Positions 1 through 11,884 are shown, numbered from the stretch's first letter. The stretch is DNA of 64,000 bases from Flaccisagitta enflata (GCA_965153355.1 OZ231127.1:79174001-79238000); one strand, 5' to 3'. The notes: generated by a model not told the origin, from the letters alone. Numbers and translations are program-made.

Positions 1-557
1 CGACAACCGTCTCGACCACTTGCTGCCGCTCATGCAGCAGATTCGGTTCTTGTTTCTCAACTCGGATTACATCACGGAATCCGTCGCTTCCCACGACCTC
101 ATCCGCGAGAAGCTTCCCTGTCGCGCCCTCGTCTCTTCCGCCAAAATCGCCAGACTCACCTTCACGGCGACGTCGACCAACATTTCCAACAACAACGACG
201 ACGATGCAGTCGACGGCGACTCTTCGACGGCGATGCACTTGGGATTCTCGACGAAGCCGCGTCTCGGCATGTTCTCCGAGACGGCGTTGTTATTCGTCGG
301 CGGCGGAGATACGCCGCAACGCCGATCTCTACACGCTTATCATCCCGAATCGAAAATTAGTTATTATTTGGATAAACCCGGTGATGATCGGGCGTCGTTT
401 AAGCACACGTTACGTCATCACGGCGTCGTATCCACGGGAGTGAATAGAATCTTCTGCATTGGAGGTGTTTTGTTTGAAACGGCGCCTTTGGAGGAAAATG
501 GAGCGGAGAAATACGTCTCGTTGGACGCTACCATGTGTCTGGATTTCCAAACGAAAG
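1..557 (+). CDS. Kelch-like protein, penultimate exon (5' partial)
   Basis: Reading from base 2, this exon encodes the end of a BACK-type helical domain (LLPLMQQIRFLFLNSDYI, then a SHDLIREKLPCRALV stretch) followed by the first two Kelch blades, marked by the glycine pairs in LLFVGGGD and IFCIGGV. BACK plus Kelch is the layout of KLHL substrate adaptors for Cullin-3 ubiquitin ligases; the BTB part would lie before the window. A low-complexity Asn/Asp insert (SNNNDDDAVDGD) sits between BACK and the first blade. The exon ends at AAAG/GTACGT in phase 1, and the next exon restores the reading frame within blade 2. No acceptor is visible at the left edge, so the exon probably starts outside. Family assignment is firm; substrate and symbol are unknown. 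Confidence 0.85.
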
Positions 558-615
558 GTACGTGTTGGGTCCGCTTGTTTGTTTCTGTTGTTCCTTGTTT
601 TCTGTTGTTTCTGTT

Positions 616-690
616 GAGAGAGAGAGCGAGAGAAAGACAGAGAAAGACAGAGTAAGACAGAGAAAGACAGAGAAAGAGAGAGAGAGAGAG
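616..690. repeat. GA/AGACAGA-rich simple repeat
   Basis: Degenerate GAGA and AGACAGAGAA units just after the Kelch exon donor site. Confidence 0.8.
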
Positions 691-904
691 ATCTTGAATC
701 ATCATAATCATCCATTATATATCATCATCAACATCTCCTAAATGAAAAAAACATTGATGAGGCCAGCAACACATCCACTCACCACGCCCCTTTCTAATTG
801 AGGCAAGTAGGAAAAAATTCCACAGTATTGTGACACGTCTTATCTGACTAAGTACACCTTGGGGTACATCACCATGCTTGAGACAAAAAATTCTGTTGGG
901 ATTT

Positions 905-1115
905 TTACAAGAAAATGCCGTAAAATGCCGTTAAAAGCCGTTAAAACAGCAATTTTGACAAATTTGTTTGGTTAAACTCAGTCAAAAACGACGGCTCTTG
1001 TCAGCAATAGGTCAAACAACATCTGTATGACGCAAAGACGCATTCATGCAAAGATTCAAGCGATGACGTCATTATTGTACTTCATTTTATGTCGTAAAAT
1101 GCCGTTAAAAGTGCG
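905..1115. repeat. Outer left arm of Kelch-intron inverted repeat
   Basis: The stretch contains ATGCCGTAAAATGCCG near both ends. Its middle (GGTTAAACTCAG...CGACGGCTCTTGTC) resembles the reverse complement of 5990-6175, next to the 3' splice site. It may be the displaced end of the arm at 2200-2768. Confidence 0.5.
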
Positions 1116-1235
1116 TTTTTGCCAAATCATCTGTTTAATCCCTCAAATTAGGCAACATCAGAGGCGTATTTGAAGGGGAAGCAGGGGTAGCAGTGGCTGC
1201 CCCTAGCTGTTGGACATTTTTCTCATCGGGACACA

Positions 1236-1237
<2 letters not shown>

Positions 1238-1290
<53 letters not shown>
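1238..1290. repeat. (GA)n microsatellite
   Basis: Uninterrupted AG dinucleotides, followed by a degenerate GAGGAGGAA tract to about 1378. Confidence 0.95.
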
Positions 1291-1293
<3 letters not shown>

Positions 1294-2199
1294 AAACAAG
1301 GAAAAGAAAAGTTAGTAGCGGAAGATGAGGAGGAGGAAGAGAATGAAAAGGAGAAAGAGAATGAGGAGGAGGAAGACAAATCAAGAGTTCCCAATCAGCA
1401 CCTGACTCAGGATACAAAGGGATCGATCGGCACCATTGTCTAAAGATTAGGTGTTTACTTCCATTTCCAATCAAATCATGCTGTGTGTTTTACAATTCAG
1501 AGCCGTTTCTGTCTCAAACTGAAACAAGTTTGCAAAAAAAAAAAAGATAGCTGAGCCAACCTTCTCTATCACAACTGGACATGAACAAGGGATGTACAAG
1601 ATAACCTCGAATGCATTAAATTTATTGTTTGAGATTAGTGTTAGGTTTAGACACAAAGAATAAGAAGTGAAAAAATACAAAGAGACACAGAATGTGTCTA
1701 TTTTATAACTCCCTTTAATTGTTTGTCTCACTTTTAGTAAAATCATATCAATATTTAAAAAGCTCTCTTTTTTTTTTATGAATAAAAGATTAAATTTGTT
1801 TAAATCAATGTTTTTTAAAAATTTATTTATTAGTTTTCATTGTAATACACAATTTGTTGGGACACAAATTAGAGCTGGCTTCCCCAAAAATTCTGGCTCC
1901 CATACGCCCCTGGGCAACATTCATATGCAAACTGACAGAAAATGTGTATTGAGGCGTAGGCCACAAAAATGTAAGAAGCATGATACAAATCAAAGATATT
2001 TGGGCTTCTTTAAATACCGTGAAAGGTCGTTAATGGCCATAAAATGGCGTTTTTGACAATTTATTGGGTTAATTTGCCCACAAATTCATTTTCATAAATG
2101 TATTTTAGTGCCATTTCATCATAAAATGGACATCATCTGAAAAGTGGAGCAGTTTTTTGGGCAAATTCATATAAAATACTGCCAATTTTTAAATTTTAC

Positions 2200-2768
2200 G
2201 GCAATTTTCCGCCTATTACGGCTTTGCAGTGTGACTGAATTTCTGTGCTCTGTTTTGAAACTTAACAGTATGTGTGTCGCAGGCCTCGATACCCATTTGC
2301 TTTTAGTTGTCAAGTGAATGTCAGGCTTTAAGTAGGCCACTGACTATGGGATAAAAGTCATTTCTCCGTTGTACCATTCTCAAGTACTGACCATGAGCTT
2401 CAATGCTACATGTTTATTTTGTCAAAAAATGTTCGGGAAGTGTAAGTCCAAGGGGGTCAAAGGTCAGGGGTTCAAAGTATGATCTCCACGGGGGTCAAAA
2501 TTTCAAAGTTGTTAAAATCAAAATCTGATTGCAGATTTGGATTCCTCTAAAAAAAGTAGTAAAAGAAAGTACTCTTCTTTTTTTCTTTTTCTCATTTTAA
2601 GTGTGTCAAAATGGGGGTCAAAGGTCACAAGTGACCCTAATCTGACCTCACAAGAGGTCAAAAGTGAAATAGCGTATAATCAAAATTGTGGTACCAGTTT
2701 TGGAATCCTCATGAAAAATGAGTCAATTTCAAATTTTCCCAGAAAACGTCTGTGAAAAAAATATTAAC
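2200..2768 (+). repeat. Left arm of long inverted repeat
   Basis: This matches the reverse complement of 5490-5960 closely over several hundred bases. Shared landmarks include TTCGGGAAGTGTAAGTCCAA, GGGGTCAAAGGTCA and CTGATTGCAGATTTGGATTC. The arms are about 2.7 kb apart. A foldback or TIR element later opened by other insertions is likely. Confidence 0.8.
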
Positions 2769-2779
2769 CTATAGAGCTA

Positions 2780-3110
2780 ATTTAAGGTCAGGGGGGCATA
2801 TTTGTAGCTGAAAGGGCATATTTGAGGCCTGGAGAGCTGATTCTAGGTCTGGAGGGCAGATTTGAGGTCTGGAGAGCTGATTTTAGGTCTATATGGCCAA
2901 ATTGAAGGTTGAATGGGCTAATTCAAGGGCTTTGAAGGCAAAAATCAGGCCTGAGCGTGATGATTTGAGGCCCGGATGGTCTTTGGGGGGGATGGACAGA
3001 TGGATGGACGGACAGACGGAAGGATGGACAGATGGACGCATGTCTGAAAATTCACCCCTGTGGCCTACAGGACATCGGCCCTTTGACACCGCTGCTCAAA
3101 AAAGCAAAAC
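2780..3110 (+). repeat. Inverted-minisatellite foldback fragment
   Basis: Degenerate 25-base units of the form GAGGTCTGGAGAGCTGATTT, then GGACGGACAGACGG and an end resembling CTACAGGAC...GCTGCTCAAAA. It is the same family as the better copies at 28.4, 28.8, 37.8 and 57.3 kb. Confidence 0.6.
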
Positions 3111-3130
3111 AAGTAAATGTAATTTATATA

Positions 3131-3305
3131 CAGTTGAACCCTGCTCTAACAGAACCACTACTTACAGAGTTCCGCATATAATGAATGCAAATTAATAGTC
3201 CCTTTAATTTTGTTTTAAGTTTCCTATGATTGTTTTACCAGAATCCCATCTTTAACAAATAAGATTTGTTAGTTCCTTGAAATCCGATAGAGTGGGAGTT
3301 AACTG
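3131..3305. mobile_element. Pogo/Tigger-like MITE
   Basis: Imperfect terminal inverted repeats CAGTTGAACCCTGCTCTAAC and the complement of ATAGAGTGGGAGTTAACTG, flanked on both sides by TA. End sequence, TA target and 175-base length fit a pogo-type MITE. A relative lies at 54575. Confidence 0.7.
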
Positions 3306-4297
3306 TATGTTCACTTCTCTTTTCATTTTATTTCTGTGTAAATTTTGTAAATATTACAGTTGACTTACAGTTTTAAAATCCTGAGTTTTCATCACAAGTT
3401 GCTATGGAGGAGGTTGCCCTTTGAGTCCTCCACGCAGGGATGTGTATAGTTAAGCAGCTTCTGCTTTTATTTCCGCCTCCAGTATGCTGAGGGGGAATGT
3501 GCAACTGTTTTTAAGCCTACCTCCATGATCTCTAGAACAGTTTTCTTTGGTGCTCTCTCAGACTATAAATCATCCTTCTCAGATCTCATGACAGCTCTCT
3601 CAAGCACAAAAATCCTTTCAAACTAGCTCCGTGAAGCTTTAAATAAACACTCTGAATGCATGAGGTATCTCATGGGGGTTCATAGTTCATCTCTACATAT
3701 CTGAAGTAACAATCTGTTAAGTAGTTTTGTCGGCACTTAATCTTCGCATATTAATCTTCACATCCCTAAATTGAAAATAAAAGTTTGTCATATAATATTC
3801 AACATCTTTCTACTATGGAGAAATGGTTTATCCTTTGTCAAGAATTTGTTTTAACTCTTAAGATTTGCCATGATAAGAAAAGTGGAACAATATTCCTCAC
3901 CATACCTAATAGAATAGGAAAAATTTGGGTATGAGAATGAAACATTATTTCCAAGCACTTTTCTTGTTCCTTTGGCATGTTAAGGGCCCAATCTCTTTGG
4001 AAAATCAATTTGAACTTGATCTAGGCACTCCGTCCTCAATGCTGTAGTTGTATAGAATTGATTGCTGGAGTTATGACAGAAATTTGTTCCATAGTAATTC
4101 TATGCAAGTACAGCATTATTGATGGAGTGCCTAGATCAGGTCCAAATTGATTTTCCAATGAGATTAGGCTCTAAATATGCAAGTAGAACATGAAAAGTGC
4201 ATGGCAATAATATTTCATTTGAATGCCCAAATTGAGCCCACTCTAATTCCCAACTGAATAAAATGGAAGAAGGCCGTGTGAACCTTCACTGAGTTGC

Positions 4298-4381
4298 TAG
4301 TCACGAGCTACGTGACTCCACACCCTTCTTTGTTGGTGGGTTGGTCAGTTGGTGGGTCAGTCAGTCGGTGGGTCAGTCTGT
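4298..4381 (+). repeat. Hairpin repeat, head only
   Basis: Head palindrome AGTCACGAGCTACGTGACT, then CCACACCC and GGTC/AGTC tandem units. No recognisable tail follows. Confidence 0.6.
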
Positions 4382-4728
4382 TTTCTATTCTTTTGCGTTT
4401 TTAAGCTTTTTGGGCTTACAGAAGAGGTAAACAGGAGTTGGTTCCTTGGGAAAGCAAGCAGAAAAGCATCGTCGGAATTTTCAACCTAGGTTTTGATAAA
4501 GCTCATGCAGTAAATTAGGCAAAAAATATTCAAATGTGATGAATTCCTGTCATTTATGGACATAATGATGTATGGGTAACTTTTTTTCGCCAAAAAAATT
4601 GTGTAAGAAATACGAGAGAGGAGGAAGCGTAGGAGAAAGGGTTATCATGGCTCAACCAGGTCGCGGTGAGGTAAGGTGAGCTACTCGATTTGTCCCCACA
4701 GTCTGACAAGTCCAACTCTGTTTTTGTT

Positions 4729-4875
4729 TTTAGTCGCGGACACGCGACTACACCTTGCCGTATCAGTCGGTCCGTCGGTCCGTCGGTCAGACACATTGTT
4801 GAATTGCTATTGGTTTTTACATTACTGCTCTTGCCCAACTGTCCGCGACTGGATTGCCGTGTATTCAGCCTTGTT
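4729..4875 (+). repeat. Hairpin repeat, type A, full length
   Basis: Head AGTCGCGGACACGCGACT, a CGGTCCGTCGGTC tract, spacer TTACATTACTGCTCTTGCCC, and tail GTCCGCGACTGG...GTGTATTCAGCCTTG. Head AGTCGCGGAC is exactly complementary to tail GTCCGCGACT. Confidence 0.85.
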
Positions 4876-4906
4876 ATTTTATGACACAGCTCCTTCCTAA
4901 ATTCCA

Positions 4907-5020
4907 TTATAAGTCATTCTAAGTCATTCTAAGTCATTTTAAGTCGTATTAAGTCATATCAAGTCATATTGAGTCATATTAAGTCACTTAAGTCAATCAG
5001 GTCAATCTAATCATTTTTAA
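4907..5020. repeat. AAGTCATTYT tandem array
   Basis: About ten units of a 10-base repeat, AAGTCATTCT drifting to AAGTCATATT. The same unit builds the spacer of type E hairpin repeats. Confidence 0.75.
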
Positions 5021-5034
5021 TTTTTGACAACCCT

Positions 5035-5345
5035 GGTTTAGGCCGTAAGCTGATGATTTGGGGTCGAGAGGGCTGATACAAGTCATTCAAGGGTTGATTT
5101 AATTGTCACGAGAGCTGTCTGGAGGTTTGAGAGCTAATTTGAAATCTAAATGATCTAAGGCAGCTTGAGAGGACAAATTTGAGGCCTGTGAGGACCATCT
5201 TGAGGCTTGAGAGGGTCAGTTGGAGGCCTGAAAAGGCTGATTGGAGCTCAAAAGGGGGGGGATACAACTACAGACAAATGAACAAACAAATAAAATTCCC
5301 CATGTTCAACAGGACTTTGTCCTCCTGCCCAAAAGCTAATGTTTA
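5035..5345 (+). repeat. Inverted-minisatellite foldback fragment
   Basis: Degenerate units of GGCTGATTTGAGGCCTGA type, ending in CAACAGGACTTTGTCCTCCTG and CCCAAAAG. Related to 57327-57905 but without the left terminus. Confidence 0.6.
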
Positions 5346-5489
5346 CTTTACGCGACAATCAAAAGTCAGAGAAGCCATATCTATATTGAATATGTATGCT
5401 TAGGAGATGTGTTCTTTCTAAGTAGATTCAGAATACATAGTGAGTCAAGATCTCTGTTAAGACCCTGTTGTGCATCATGACAAATGATG

Positions 5490-6175
5490 ACATTTTTGAC
5501 AGACATTTTCTGAGAAAATTTAAAAATGACAGTAATAACTATCAATTCATTTTTCATGAAGATTCCAAAACTGGTATCAGAATATGGATTATCCGTGTTT
5601 TTATTTTTGATCTCTCGTGAGGTCAGATTTGGGTCACTCGTGACCTTTGACCCCAATTTTGACCCACTTAAAATGAGAAATGAAAAAAAAGAAGAGTACT
5701 TTCTTTTGCTACTTTTTTGAGAGGAATCCAAATCTGCAATCAGATTTTGATTTTGACAACTGAAATTTTGACCCCTGTGGGGGATCATACCTTGGACCCC
5801 TGACCTTTGACCCCCTTGGACTTACACTTCCCGAACATATTTTTATAAAACAAACATATAGCATTGAAGTTTATGGACAGTTCTTGAGAATGGTATAACG
5901 GAGAAGAGCCAACTGTAAAAAAAACCTTCATAGTCAGGGGCCTACTTTAAGAAAGGGTAGTGCCAGAAAAACGGTGGAAAATGGCATATTACGGCATATT
6001 ACGGCATATTACAGCATTTTACGGCATTTTACAGCATAAAATGATATCCAATGATGACGGCATCAATTGAACATAAGCACAAATGTGCAGTAGTGCCATA
6101 TCTGCATTTTTTAGCGAGAGCCGCTTTTTTTGATCAAGTTTCACCCAACATAATGGCCAAAAATGTCATTTTTAC
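5490..6175 (-). repeat. Right arm of long inverted repeat
   Basis: Reverse-complement partner of 2200-2768 (CAAATCTGCAATCAG, TTGGACTTACACTTCCCGAA). The outer part carries the ATTACGGCAT units. The arm ends about 185 bases before the Kelch 3' splice site. Confidence 0.8.
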
Positions 6176-6359
6176 GAGTTCATGCAATACTGAGATACCA
6201 TTTCGATTTGAGTAAAGATTTGTTTCCAAGTGGTAAAATTCTCTTTTTTTCTATGCACTGGATAGTAGTTGAAAAACCGTATTATGCAAATAAGGTTGAT
6301 GTTGTTGTTGTCGTTGTTGTCATCCCCGATTAACAACAATTTAAACATATACATTCCAG

Positions 6360-7078
6360 GTTGGACCGAATGTTCCCCGATGCCGACTACCCGCTGCTTC
6401 TTCGCCTGCGCCAGCGTCGGCGAAAAGATCTACGTCTTCGGCGGTCGCGCATCTTACCAAGCCGGCAACACTTTATCCTCCGCCCTCGTGTACGACGCCG
6501 AAAACGACGTTTGGTCTCCGATCGCGCCTCTCCCACGCGCTTCCTACAACGCGCGCGCCGTCGCTCATGACGCCGACAACTGCGTCTACATCCTCGGCGG
6601 CGTCGACGAATACGGTCACTCGTTAGACGCGGCCTATCGGTACGATCCCTCCACCAACGCCTATGAGACTCTGCCATCCATGATGGAATGTCGCGCGTCG
6701 TTCGGCGCGGCTTTTATCAACGACGACAACTTGTTGGTGATGGGAGGCTACAAACCGGACTTTCAAAGAGGCGCCAACATTCAAGACAGCGAAATGTTTA
6801 AACGCCGGAAACGAGTTTGGACCAAAATGCCGGAATTTCCCGAAGATCGCCGGAATATGATCGTGTTTTATCACGAGGGAACTTTGTACGCCGGCGGTGG
6901 GTCTAAAGTCATCGCGTCCAGGACCAAAATGGGCGCCAAGACGGTCTTTCCCAACGATTTGTTCCGATTTGATAGGGATCAAATGGCGTGGGTTAGGGAT
7001 AATAAATACGTGAAAAGTATGAACAGCGACGGATGGTGTATAGGGAGGGTGAATACGAAAAGATTGGTGAAAGTGTGA
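6360..7078 (+). CDS. Kelch-like protein, last exon with stop codon
   Basis: The acceptor ATTCCAG precedes base 6360, and phase-1 joining gives ...FQTKGWTECSPMPTTR..., the normal end of one Kelch blade and start of the next. The exon carries four more blades, each with the Gly-Gly doublet and the following aromatic residues: KIYVFGGR, CVYILGGVDEYG, NLLVMGGYKPDF and TLYAGGGSKV, with linkers such as VWSPIAPLP and YETLPSMM. Together with the first exon this makes six blades, the usual number for a closed beta-propeller. The TGA stop is at 7076-7078. The exon is GC-rich against AT-rich flanks. It is the C-terminal substrate-binding propeller of a BACK/Kelch protein; the substrate cannot be told from sequence. 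Confidence 0.9.
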
Positions 7079-7737
7079 TTTTTTTTTCCTTTCGTTACGA
7101 TGGTTTTTCTTCTTATTTTTTTTTCTGGAGGTAGCTGGAAAAAAAAATTGTATTTCAATATTTTATCTCTGCGGTGCTGTACTCAAAATGACGTGTGATG
7201 TAGATCACAAGGTGATTGTTGATAATGGAAACGAATATATACGTAGTACAAATTCGAAAATGGCCCAAATGGGTAAGTCGTTTTTGAGTGATATTATTTC
7301 CTAAAAAAACTTTCTTGATCTACGCTTCATGTCATGTTGTGAACACACACTGTTTTATTTTTCATTCACTGCCTTTTTAAATGTGTTCTGTTTATTTTTA
7401 ACTGTACTTCTTTTTCAAGCAGCTTAATTTGGGAAAACCTTTGCGCGTGTTTCGAGTTTCGTTTGTGGCAACAGTTTGAGTGTTGAAAATTGTCATCTAA
7501 AACAAACAACAAAAATTGTCATTTCGCATTTTGTTCTTTTTTTAATTATTGCCTGACCTATGTTATGTGCGACTGTGTCTCTCAACTCTCATAATCATAT
7601 GATTATAACTAATATCGTATTTCATCAACAAAAAGATTTGATTGTTGCATGATCTATAGCTCGGTTTTTCCATGTTTATTCGCTGTTTTTTTTTTTTTTT
7701 TTTTTTTGTTCGCGTCTAATTAAGTCTTTGAAATAAA
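7079..7737 (+). other. Kelch gene 3' untranslated region
   Basis: AT-rich sequence follows the Kelch stop codon and contains no open frame of note. It ends at a canonical AATAAA near 7732, after a T-run at 7687-7707. The extent is inferred from that signal; no transcript evidence is available. Confidence 0.5.
7732..7737 (+). promoter_or_regulatory. Candidate poly(A) signal of the Kelch gene
   Basis: AATAAA lies about 650 bases after the stop codon, inside ...TTGAAATAAAAACG. It is the first canonical signal downstream. Confidence 0.4.
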
Positions 7738-7881
7738 AACGATACAAGATTGGCAAATCTATTCTTTTAGAAAGGAGCCCAAAAAAATTAGAACAAATAT
7801 TCTATTTGTATTAAAGACGAAAAACGTCTGGACTTAATTCTAATTTGTTTTGGAAAAACGCACAAGAGCTAGGTAGAATGG

Positions 7882-8077
7882 GTGCCTGATGATGAGTGTG
7901 TCATTGTGTTAGGCACACTCATTCAAGCAAAACACTCTCGTAAATACGCCCACGCCCACCCACACGCCCAACATGGACGCACACCAACGCACAAGCACAC
8001 ACACACGCCCAACATGGACGCACACCAACGCACAAGCACAAACACACACACACACGCAGGCACACGCACACACACAC

Positions 8078-8170
<93 letters not shown>
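7882..8170. repeat. (CA)n array with CAACATGGACGCACACC units
   Basis: Two copies of CCAACATGGACGCACACCAA lead into an uninterrupted (CA)n run. It is not coding, although it stays open in several frames. Confidence 0.9.
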
Positions 8171-8461
<291 letters not shown>

Positions 8462-8598
8462 AGTCGTAAATGAAAGTTTCTTTTTTCAGTGCATGATCCT
8501 CTGTGAGTGCATTTCATGCTGTCTGGTTGACTGCCTGTGTGTTTTTGTTATTCAATCTACAGGTGTCTATTCTTTCTCTCAGTCTTCCTCTGTCTTTG

Positions 8599-8970
<372 letters not shown>

Positions 8971-8989
8971 GCAGATTAAAATATCAAAG

Positions 8990-9240
8990 TTAGCGTCATA
9001 AAACTTGGGGTCAATTTGCGTAACATTTTTACTATTCCCTATTGTTACATAAGGCTGAAAAATGGGATCAATGAAAAATATCAATTTTCACAAAAATGCG
9101 AAAAATTTGAAAAAACTTTAAAAATTCATAACGCCAAAACTAATGATCGTAGAGACTTCTGGTTGGCGCCATTGGAAAGAGAAAAATTAGCTCTTTCTTA
9201 GCTGTGAATATCAAAAAATGTATACTCCCAGCCCCAAAAT
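8990..9240. repeat. Fragment of the GGCGCC-core MITE family
   Basis: Contains AGACTTCTGGTTGGCGCC next to TTGGAAAGAG, the reverse complement of the CTTTCATTTGGCGCCAA core found in the elements at 35.2 and 52.2 kb. Ends not found. Confidence 0.4.
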
Positions 9241-9303
9241 GACCTAACTTTCTAAAATTGCCTCAAACCGAAAATAGAAAACTTTATTTCTCCCATATGT
9301 TTC

Positions 9304-9333
9304 AAAAAGTCGAATTACGTAATTCGACTTTTT
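9304..9333. repeat. Perfect 30-bp palindrome
   Basis: The half-site AAAAAGTCGAATTAC is followed directly by its exact reverse complement, with no spacer. It lies about 180 bases upstream of a signal-peptide exon. Confidence 0.9.
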
Positions 9334-9515
9334 TCCAACAACATGATTGTCTTGTTAATCATCGAATCTCTGAACTCTCAAGTTGCTTAATCGCAGACCG
9401 GGCACATCGCAAAGGCAACTCACTTCGGAAAACTCAAGCCTACGAACACAACACAACGCCTCGCCTGAAATTTTACTTCTCGAGTGAGAGAAAAAAAAGA
9501 ACAACTTGTTTGAAA

Positions 9516-9597
9516 ATGAAATTGGAGTTGATTTTGATGGTCGCCGTTTTCGGCTGCTTGAGTGTGGATGCGATGCCGAAGAAGTCGTGGCTTAGAG
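9516..9597 (+). CDS. First exon encoding a signal peptide
   Basis: ATG at 9516 in the context GAAAATGA opens MKLELILMVAVFGCLSVDA, a textbook signal peptide with probable cleavage after VDA, then MPKKSWLRG. The exon ends at AGAG/GTAAGA in phase 1. The nearest + strand exons that accept phase 1 are those of the membrane/Ig group (19357 onward) and the first chitinase exon (24243). Joined to 24243 it gives ...WLRG then KVRNGELRCERPF with one new Asp at the junction, a normal start for a secreted chitinase. If the intron were retained, the frame would stop at once after RGKKDV, leaving a 33-residue peptide with an SWLRG-KK amidation-like end. I prefer the spliced reading. The partner exon is not proven. 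Confidence 0.6.
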
Positions 9598-9639
9598 GTA
9601 AGAAGGACGTTTAAGAAGAAACTGGCATCAGTTATGCGT

Positions 9640-10622
9640 TGCAAATTGTATTATAAGCTATGTCTTGAATTCTATATAGGTGAATATTTCGCCGTTGGCT
9701 GCTGGTGAAGAGTCTTGGCTTTGACCATTGCAATAATACCAGAAATCTGATATCTAATGAACAATTAATGAATATGTCTATTGAACATGAAATCCATTGC
9801 ATTGTTATTTGAATTCTTGAAATTTGCCATGCAGGTAATGAAACTTTCATTGAAAGACGATTAAATACATTAAAGAATATCACATCTTTTAGGCCAAAAT
9901 AGGTGTAAATTGTTGTTTCTAGCTTTTCCTATCGCATATGGACTTTTTTATATAAGACCCGAAATTTGGCAGAAACTCTACAGAAATGGACTCGTAGTCT
10001 TATATCTATAATTTTGTGACCACTGAAATTACCAACAAAGCCTGAGTTATTCAAAGCAATTGGTCATGTATTCATAGTACAGAATAACCGGGATAAATAA
10101 ACACCTAACCTGGGGTTATGGTCGGTGTCTAGGGGGGGGCCGTAATAGCGAAAAAACGCGTTTTTAGGCTTTTTCGCTTGTGTGATATCACTGATATGGT
10201 CCAACGGACGGACGGACAAAGAGTAGAAATTCTTGAAGACATCCAATTCATTGACTGAGACTCTTTTGCCATGAGATAGATGTAGATTTCGGTTTTTGAT
10301 GCTGACTGTTTAAGATTCTTTTTTTCATATTTTGTTTTATAAACGCGATATCTGATATGAATGGTGATGAAATGTGTTCCATTGTAACTATAATCAATAA
10401 TTATTAATAGAATCATCATTTTTAGGGGTCTTCAGCGATGAAATCGAGGCTATTTTACATTATATTTTGAGTTTAGTTGATAATTACACACATATATTCA
10501 TGTAGAGCCAGAAATTCAAATCTGTGTGTGTCGATGTTAACCTTAATCGTTGTTAGTTCAGAAAGAAAAGAAAAGATGGAAGGGCAAAAAAGGTGTCATC
10601 ATCCTCACTCGAAAGTCCAGTA

Positions 10623-10625
<3 letters not shown>
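9640..10625. other. Stretch without recognisable features
   Basis: AT-rich sequence. I see only a short GGACGGACGGAC tract at 10203 and no convincing exon, TIR or RNA gene. Confidence 0.5.

Positions 10626-10626
<1 letters not shown>

Positions 10627-10668
<42 letters not shown>
10627..10668. repeat. (CT)n microsatellite
   Basis: Uninterrupted CT dinucleotides just upstream of a type A hairpin repeat. Confidence 0.95.
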
Positions 10669-10673
10669 ATTCT

Positions 10674-10822
10674 TTTTTAGTCGCGGACACGCGACTCTAC
10701 GCCTTGCCGTGTCAGTCCCTCGGTCGGTCCGTCCGATGATAATTTTGAATTGTGAGCGGTTTTTGCTCAACGGCCCGTACCCATCCGTCCGCGATTGCCT
10801 TGCCGTGTATCCGGCCTTATTT
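10674..10822 (+). repeat. Hairpin repeat, type A, full length
   Basis: Head AGTCGCGGACACGCGACT after a T-run, CGGTCGGTCCGTCCG tract, tail GTCCGCGATTGCC...GTATCCGGCCTTATTTTT. Head and tail pair with one G/T mismatch. Confidence 0.85.
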
Positions 10823-10926
10823 TTTCTCTCTTTCTATATCTCTCTCTGTCCTTAAACATAAATTTTTTCTTGCTCTTATTGGGAAGAGGTTCTGGCAAAA
10901 TAAAAGCTTAATGTTCGCAATGCCTA

Positions 10927-11261
10927 CTACTCGACTCAAAAAAAAGCCGCACCCTATTTTGGGTTAATAAAAAAAAAATTGAATGTTTTTTTGTTGACCA
11001 ATCTCAGATCTGTACCTCAAACGGTTTAGGAGCTAGACCTACTTAAAGTTTTCTTCTAATTTGTAGAAATGCTGATTTTTCAATGGGATTGCAAACTAAT
11101 AAAAGTAATGTTTTTCTTTATGCCAATTCTAAACAAATAAAGCTAGAATTGTCAGATTAAAGCCAAATGAAAGATTTTTTTTTAAACTTTTCTAACGGTT
11201 TAAAATTTCAATTATTTTGAAATTTAGTATGATAATTTGCTTCTTTATTGAGTCGAGTAGT
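10927..11261. mobile_element. MITE with CTACTCGACTCAA termini
   Basis: Exact 13-base terminal inverted repeats, CTACTCGACTCAA and TTGAGTCGAGTAG, flanked by TA on both sides as in Tc1/mariner-type elements. The interior shares CAAACGGTTTAGGAGCTAG with the 35191 element, although the ends differ. Confidence 0.8.
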
Positions 11262-11457
11262 ATTCACCAATTGTTCCCTTATTAGATATTGGTCACAAGA
11301 AAGATTCATTGAGAGGAGCAAGAAGCAAATGAGTGTGAGCGGGCAGAGGCTGGCTTGGCCGGGCCGCATAAAAACATGATTGTGTTGCAGCATTCTCTAG
11401 TTTTTGGTAGTTCTTCTGATCTTTTGCTTAGTCACCCCAAAATATCATTTGCAGGCC

Positions 11458-11634
11458 TTTTTAGTTGCGGACTAGCGACTCTATAAGAGGCTTTGTCCGT
11501 CCGTCCGTCGGTTGGTTGGTCGGTTGGTTGGTCGGTCCGTCCGTCACGCTCGAGTCGAAAAGTGGGAAAACACGCATTTCCGCCCCTGCCCACCCGTCCG
11601 CGACTGGTATTGGCCGTCTATCCGGCCTTGTTTT
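11458..11634 (+). repeat. Hairpin repeat, type B, full length
   Basis: Head AGTTGCGGACTAGCGACT, then CTATAAGAGGCTTTGTCCGT, a GGTTGGTCGGTTGG tract, TTTCCGCCCCTGCCCACC and tail GTCCGCGACTGG...ATCCGGCCTTGTTTT. Confidence 0.85.
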
Positions 11635-11884
11635 AGAGCGAGCCCGCGAGCCCGTGGCTCTCTATTTTGCTGTCGGGCTCTCACTTTTTGCTGGCTCTGA
11701 GCCCAGCGGGCTCTCTGATTTGATGAGACATGTTAAACCCAAGTGGATTTGATCATTTTTGTAAAATTTCAAAACAGCACACTATCTTGTTCGAGAGTTG
11801 ATTTATTCAAAAGTAGGAAAGTCAGAAAGCAAATGCATATCCTCCACTGTCTCTGTCATGAATTGATAAATGAGCTAAGCATCT

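Larger units (their letters stand above)
558..6359 (+). other. Kelch gene intron, 5.8 kb, repeat-filled
   Basis: This intron runs from GTACGT to ATTCCAG. It holds (GA)n tracts, a long inverted repeat, two inverted-minisatellite fragments, a pogo-like MITE and two hairpin repeats, listed separately. I found no protein-coding exon in it, and the flanking exons join within one Kelch blade, so none is missing. The stretches 1380-2030 and 3310-4290 show nothing recognisable. Confidence 0.8.
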
